Shown: positions 58,196 through 64,000 of the stretch, piece after piece | How positions within the stretch are numbered: position 1 is the stretch's first letter | Layout: every line of letters starts with the position of its first letter | Source: Jaltomata sinuosa | Lineage: Eukaryota; Streptophyta; Magnoliopsida; Solanales; Solanaceae | DNA length: 64,000 nucleotides | Assembly: GCA_003996215.1 (NCBI GenBank) | Contig: QJPP01002953.1 | Span: forward strand, 1 to 64,000 | Direction of reading: 5' to 3' | Translations under genes and position numbers: made by a program | The notes under the pieces: generated by a model | What the model was told of the DNA's origin: nothing | Seen by the model: the letters and a program-made list of their open reading frames with translations, nothing else | Databases searched by the model: none

Positions 58196-61100
58196 TGTCA
58201 CGACCCAATTTCTCAGTCATGATGGCACCTACAACCCCCGGTAGGAGAACCAATTCCCGTAGCCCAGAACGGTTAATAATGGGCTACTATCTAACAAATA
58301 AGAGAACAAGATGAAGAGAACAAATCAAAGTACTATAAATACATACATATGCGGAAACTAAACCAAACCCCAAGACCTGGTATCATAGTATAGAGCCAAA
58401 CTACATACATGGAGTGCAAATAAACAAAAACTATATATACAGATGTCTCTGAATGGTAATAGAGTACATGAAGCAAAAGATAAACTAAAGCTAAGCTTCG
58501 ATCGCCAAGAGCTCACCCTCAGTCTGAAGTAGTCCCCGACAGATCTCCAAGCACGATTCACAGTGATCTAACGGCGATGGCCCACGCTAGGATCTGCACC
58601 CAAAGATGCAGGGGGTAGGGGTGAGCACCAAATGCGAAGCATAAGGTACCCAGTAGGTATCATAGGCCGACTGGGCACATATAAGATAAAAGCGTATTAA
58701 TAAACAGAATAGAAGCAAGTAGTCACAGAAATCAACGAAAGGTACACAGGAACTAGCCCAGAGGGAAATCAACAGAACCACATATGAGGCTAGTAAGCAG
58801 AATATACACACCATAGGCACAGGCAAAAGTAAGGAATAACGAACCTGGGATCCTTGCAATAACAGTGTATACAAAATAAGTTTACGAAATGGACGGTATA
58901 CTGGTAACCTCAAGTGTAGGAAGAAGAGAGAAAGAGTAATAATAGGCATGCTCAGAGACATGAATCAAGCCCAACTAATCATATCAATCTCACACCCAGC
59001 AACTAACAGTCTAGCAGTAACCAATTTCATAATTAACCGTAACAGGGAATAAATCTACAAGTAAATAGAAAGAGTCTACCTACAGTCCCTCGGCCGCCCA
59101 TACAACCGAGGAACACAAACAAGTGAATACAAACCCTCCGGCATCCCATACTACCGGAGCGTACAATCAGCAAACAACAAACAAGAGGTGTAGCCTCGAA
59201 CAATGTATGAATATTGATGCCATTGAAAGATTCTCAAGTGAAATGGTTATCTCTGTACTGTACCTCCTCCGGCGCCTGGTGACGTTCTCGGCCCAGCAGG
59301 TATGTTCCATGGATAAGGACACTGCCCGTATACCTCTACTCCACCGTATACCCCTCCTCCGGCACACGTAGCCCGTAGCCCCTGGCCCGGATGGCAAGGT
59401 CCATGGAGGTCCCAGACCCCATACTAAAACTCAGTATCAGAACATGTCGTCCGGAAGAAAGTCTGGTATCAGGATGGAGACCCAGTCTCGAATATGCAAT
59501 GCCCAGACCCTGTCTAGGACTAAAGTAGTAGGAAAATGTCACAAAAACCCCTCCAAGGGTGCCCGGGCATAACCGGGTCTAAACAGTAAAACTCATCTCA
59601 AGTGCTCGGTTCGACCGAGGCTAAAATCATCTCAAGTAGCAAGAAAACTCAACTAGCACCCCGGCCCTGCCGAGTCTAGCGATAATCGTAAAACTGATGA
59701 TTTTAAACATAATTTTACTTTCCTTTATCCATAAATATTCACAAGTTAAATCAAACCATTTCCAAATTATTTCCATCAAAAATGGGCCCCTCGGGCCATG
59801 CAAGGTTTAGAAAATAGTGTCAGTAGGCCCAAAGCCAAAACCACAGTAAAACATGGATAAAACCTCTTTATATGCATGGAAATGGTATGATCACACAATA
59901 GCTACCCCGCATCTCACAATCAACCTATCGACCCTGCACAGGCCCACAGCTACTCAGCAAGCATAACCAGCCTAGAAGGATAATTCTATGCCCGGGACTC
60001 GCGGACATTCCCAAAATCCCACCTTCTATGTTCCAGAGTCAACAAGGCCTCACAGGACCACAAGGGTAAATAAAATATATCGGCAAATACTCCAAGCAAC
60101 GGAGGAACAAAAGTAGGCGGACATGAATAAAGCGGTCGAGGTCTGTGGTTCCAACCTAATAAACCAACCCAAGGATGCCCATTAATACAATTTTATTCTA
60201 TATATGTGGAGTCTAGGGAAAATAAACCGTAACCTACCTGTCGTCCGACAACAAGCTATTAGGACAACGATTTCCGAGCTCAAACCGCTCCGAAAAGCTC
60301 CAAAATGAAATCAAACTTGAATGAAATTTAATAAAATAGTAACAGGTGGGATTGGATTGTAAGGAACTTTAATGCTCCCCCCCAAAAGGTACAAAAGTTG
60401 GCAGATGTATACAATATATACATGACTTAGCTAGTTACCAACTTCTTATTATTTAATTGAAAAAACCCACTATGCTGCCACCATTCCAATTTCTTATGTG
60501 TTGTGTCAGCCCCCCACTTCCACGTGTGAGGTGGGGTGGTGCCACAAGGTTAATATTTATCTCATTACACAAATATATTCGAGTATTGCATAAGCTCGTG
60601 GTAAAATATATATAACTTTTTAAATATACCAGAATTCATAGAAAATTATTTTGAATAAAACCTACTATATTATAATAATAAATTTTAACATAATTAAATT
60701 TACTATCTCCGTTAAAATATTACAATGTATAAAAACTTTATAAAATAAATACATATACAATTATATCGTAACAAAATATTTTTCATAAACCTTTAAAATA
60801 TTTTGAAAAGGCAATAATAATATAATTTTTTACCAAATTCAACTTTTAAATTAAATATTTTCAAGTACGCACGATTTCGATACTCAAGAATTCTCTCGGG
60901 ATCCTCCTTATATTTTATCACTGTTCCGGAACTGAAATGGCATTTTAAAACGTGAAGTTGAGGCTTAAATCGAGTTTAACCCGACCCGATTCGCGACCCG
61001 GTACGTAACCCGTTTTCTGCCAGACAGTCCGCGGTAAAACAGTCATAACTTTTTACTCCGAGATCAGTTGGACGTGAGGTTTTGTGCGTTGGAAACTAGA

Positions 61101-61381
61101 CTCATAGACCTTCGATTTGGTATTTTGGGGGACTTCTAACTCTTTATATATTGGGAGAAAGGCCCAGAGATATTTTACCCAAAGTTTAGAAAATTTATTA
61201 AAGAACTTACGATAACTTTTGTCGATTTGCTTGACTTCAAAACTTATAATGCTACCAAACAAATGGGCCCGACACCGAAATACCGGTCCTGACGAGCCTT
61301 AAGTGGCTTGGGTCCGCTACAACCAGCTCTAACGGTTCAAGGAAAAACGTATACGTGGAGATAACCGGAAGGGTCATTACA
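58196..61381 (-). repeat. 3' LTR of T2 (3186 bp)
   Basis: Reverse complement of the T1 LTR: it begins TGTAATGACC at 61381 and ends at 58196 with GTGACA. It is about 46 bp shorter than the T1 LTR. There is no conserved coding. Confidence 0.95.
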
Positions 61382-61403
61382 TCATCCACTACTAAAAAGG
61401 ACT

Positions 61404-61415
61404 TTCGTCCTCGAA
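61404..61415 (-). promoter_or_regulatory. Pre-LTR motif of T2
   Basis: TTCGAGGACGAA on the minus strand, ending 22 bp before the LTR, exactly as in T1. Confidence 0.6.
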
Positions 61416-61443
61416 AGTCAAGGTCAAGGGGGGTACCTGAAGG

Positions 61444-62559
61444 CTAAAATAGCTGCGGATACTGATCCCGCATATCTCTCTCGGTCTCCCAGGTAGCCTC
61501 CTCGACTGGTCAGTGCCTCCACTGAACCTTAACAGCCGGGATCTCTCGAGACCTCAATCTCCTAACATCTCTGGCCAGAATAGCTGTCGGCTCCTCAACA
61601 AAGGCTAAAACCTCATCCAACTGAACTGAATCCCACTGCAACACATGAGACTCATCTGGGACATACCGACGCAACATCAAAACATGAAATACAGGATGTA
61701 TAGCTGAAAACATCGGAGGCAAGGCTAGCTGATAGGCAACTCTACCAACCCTCTGAAGAATCTCAAACGGCCCAATGTACCTGGGGCTAAGCTTGCCCCG
61801 CCTACCAAATCTCATCACGCCCTTCATGGGAGATACACGGAGAAACACCAAGTCACCGACACAAAACTCCAAGGCATGAAACCGACGATCAGCATAACTC
61901 TTCTGCCTGCTCTGGGCTGCCCGAAGTCTGTCCTGAATCACTCAGACTCGGTCTAAGGAATCCCGAAGCAAATCTGTGCTCTGTGGCCCAGCACTAAAAC
62001 CATCAAACCAACCTACCGGTGATCTGCAACGCCTGCCATACAAAGCCTCAAAAGGTGCCATGCCGATACTCGAATGGAAGCTGTTATTATAAGTAAACTC
62101 TACCAAGGGAACAAACTGATCCCAAGAACCTCCAAAGTCAAGAACACAGGCCCGAAGCATGTCCTCCAGAATCTGAATGGTCCTCTCGGACTGGCCATCT
62201 GTCTGAGGGTGGAAAGCGGTACTAAGATGAACCTCTGTACCCAAATCTCGCTGAATAGCCCTCCAGAACTGAGATATGAACTGAGTGCCACGGTCTGAAA
62301 TGATAGAAGCTGGGACCCCATGCAACCGAACAATCTCACGAAGGTAGATCTGAGCTAGCCTCTCTGCACCATAAGAAGTCTGAACAGGCAAGAAATGTGC
62401 TGACTTAGTCAGCCTATCAACAATCACCCATATGGAATCAAACCCATGGGAAGTACGAGGCAAACCAACAACGAAGTCCATAGTAATCCCTTCCCACTTC
62501 CACTCAGGAATGGGAAGTCGCTGCATCAAACCACCAGGTCTCATGTGCTCGAACTTAAC
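61444..62559 (-). pseudogene. pol: pol of T2: integrase and chromodomain-like tail
   Basis: It reads right to left in one frame. The core has M-D-F-V-V-G-L-P-R, I-S-D-R-G-T-Q-F and D-G-Q-S-E-R, so D, D and E are intact. TGA near 61942 (after S-L-D-R-V) is the same stop as in T1. The GPF module and the tail with V-E-E-A-T-W-E follow. A TGA at 61510-61512, where T1 has CGT, interrupts the tail, and the true end is at 61444. Confidence 0.9.
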
Positions 62560-63188
62560 CTACTGACAGTTCAAGCACCGAGATACAAACTCCGCTATAT
62601 CCCGCTTCATACCACTCCACCAGTAAAGCTGCCTCAAGTCTCTATACATCTTTGCTGTGCCAGGCTGAATGGAGTATCTAGTGCAATGTGCCTCATGAAG
62701 TATCAACTGAATCAAATCACTAATCCTCGGAACACATAGGCGACTATCAAACCTCAGAACCCCATCTGAATCTAGAGTAGCCCGACTGGCCTCACCCTGA
62801 ACAACCCGATCACGAAGGTCACACAACTGCTGATCCTCAAACTGACGGCCCTGAATCTGATCAATCAAAGTAGAACGAACCTCAACATTGGCGAGAACTC
62901 TGCTAGGATCCGACAAGTCAAGCCTAACCAGACGGTTAGCCAAGGACTGAATGTCCAAGGCCAACGGTCGCTCTGAAAATGAAAGAGAAGCTAGGCTACC
63001 CATACTCACTGTCTTCCGACTCAAGTCATCCGCTACCACATTTGCCTTGCCCGGATGATACAGAATAGTAAAGTCATAGTCCTTCAGTACTCGACCCATC
63101 TCCTCTGTCTCGAGTTCAACTCCTGCTGACTCGTGATATACTGAAGACTACGGTGATCGGTGAAGATATCACAGTGAACTCCATATAA
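62560..63188 (-). pseudogene. pol: pol of T2: RNase H end and integrase zinc region
   Basis: RNase H ends with V-V-A-D-D-L-S-R-K, keeping the Asp lost in T1. The integrase zinc region (H-E-A-H... C-L-N-C-Q) closes at a TAG (62560-62562) where T1 has CAG. A 1-bp deletion near 63094 shifts the frame relative to the upstream RNase H part. Compared with T1 this copy keeps the roughly 30-bp segment (R-D-R-V-V-Q-G-E-A) missing there. Confidence 0.9.
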
Positions 63189-64000
63189 CTAATGCCTCCA
63201 GATCTTGAGCGCGAAAACTACCGCCGCCAACTCTAAGTCATGAGTGGGATAGTTGCGCTCGTGAACCTTCAGCTGCCTCGACGCATATGCTATTACTCGA
63301 CCATGCTGCATCAACACACAACCAAGACTAACCCCAGAAGCATCACAATACACGGAGAAGCTCTGACCCTCAACCGGCAAAGTCAAAACTGGAGTTGAAG
63401 TCAATAAGGCCTTAAGCCTCTGGAAGCTATCCTCACACTGATCCGACCACTGAAATGGGACATCCTTCCTAGTCAGCATAGTCAAGGGTGCTGCTATGGA
63501 AGAAAATCCCTCAACGAACCGTCTGTAGTAAGCTGCTAACCCAATAAAGCTGCGAACCTCAGTAACAGTAGTAGGTCTAGGCCACTCACAAACCGCTGAA
63601 ATCTTTCCCGGATCAAAACTAATCCCATCCTTAGACACCACGTGCCCTAGGAATGCAACTGACTCAAGCCAAAACTCACACTTTGAGAACTTGGCATAAA
63701 GCCGATGGTCTCTCAAAGTCTGGAGTATAACCCTCAAGTGCTGCTCATGCTCATCTCTACTACGCGAGTATACCAAGATGTCGTCTATAAAAACTATCAT
63801 AAATGAGTCCAAATACGGGCCAAGAACCTTGTGCATCAAGTTCATAAAGGCTGCGGGGGCATTAGTCAACCCAAAAGACATCACCAGGAACTCGTAATGG
63901 CCATAACGTGTCCTGAACGCTGTCTTAGGGATGTCCTCCGCCCTAATCCTCAACTGATGGTAGCCGAACCTCAAATCAATCTTCGAAAACACGACTGAAC
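63189..64000 (-). pseudogene. pol: pol of T2: RT and RNase H N-terminal part (runs off window)
   Basis: Open to the window edge. RT motifs S-K-I-D-L-R-F-G-Y, F-G-L-T-N-A-P-A, the catalytic F-I-D-D (about 63780-63792), F-L-G-H-V-V and the RNase H Y-C-D-A-S are all kept. It ends at a TAG (63189-63191) within W-R-H, before L-Y-G-V-H. Confidence 0.92.

Larger units (their letters stand above)
58196..64000 (-). mobile_element. Tekay-type element T2, same family as T1, 5' part outside window
   Basis: It lies on the minus strand: a 3' LTR at 58196-61381 and gag-pol from the integrase tail at 61444 rightward to RT at the window edge. LTR and protein match T1 closely along their lengths. It carries a different set of stops and shifts, so T1 and T2 are separate insertions. 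Confidence 0.94.

Overview
This window looks like plant nuclear DNA from gene-poor heterochromatin. It is filled end to end by nested LTR retrotransposons of the Ty3/gypsy superfamily, plus one small DNA transposon. I find no host protein gene, rRNA, tRNA or CRISPR array. The retroelement protein types (Tekay/Del-like and CRM-like chromoviruses, and Athila-like elements with an extra 3' ORF) are typical of flowering plants. From memory they resemble copies in Solanaceae (Solanum/Capsicum), but that is inference and not proven here. The CRM-like element would fit a pericentromeric location, but one copy is weak evidence.

Layout. (1) 1-9544, plus: Tekay-type element T1, its 5' LTR cut by the window edge, with a decayed gag-pol and a complete 3.2-kb 3' LTR. 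It sits in the gag of (2) 9545-15980, plus: a second Tekay-type family (Y1), gag-pol full of stops, with a truncated 3' LTR. (3) An old Athila-like element on the minus strand, split into 15981-17179, 26642-29454 and 36890-42234. It is interrupted by (4) 17180-26641, minus: a large non-autonomous LTR element with Y-type LTR sequence and PPT-proximal end but no recognisable gag-pol. A 1.3-kb Mutator-like element (17337-18651) has jumped into one of its LTRs. The old Athila is also interrupted by (5) 29455-36889, plus: a structurally complete CRM-like chromovirus with two 644-bp LTRs and a perfect 5-bp target duplication. (6) Another Y-family element (Y2), plus, 42235-44281 and 57374-58195, lies in the old Athila gag and is split by (7) 44282-57373, a 13.1-kb Athila-like element with LTRs, tRNA-Asp type PBS, gag, pol, a downstream ORF3 and a perfect 5-bp target duplication. 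(8) 58196-64000, minus: a second T-family copy (T2) inserted in Y2 and running off the window.

How the parts work together. The autonomous elements encode Gag, protease, reverse transcriptase/RNase H and integrase (T and Y with a C-terminal chromodomain-like tail), but every copy carries stops or frameshifts. Many premature stops are CAG to TAG or CGA to TGA when paralogues are compared, as expected where methylated cytosines decay. The most interesting recurring signal is a short motif, TTCGAGGACGAA or a close variant, ending 20-23 bp before the 3' LTR in all six element 3' ends visible here. These belong to Tekay, CRM, Athila and non-autonomous elements.
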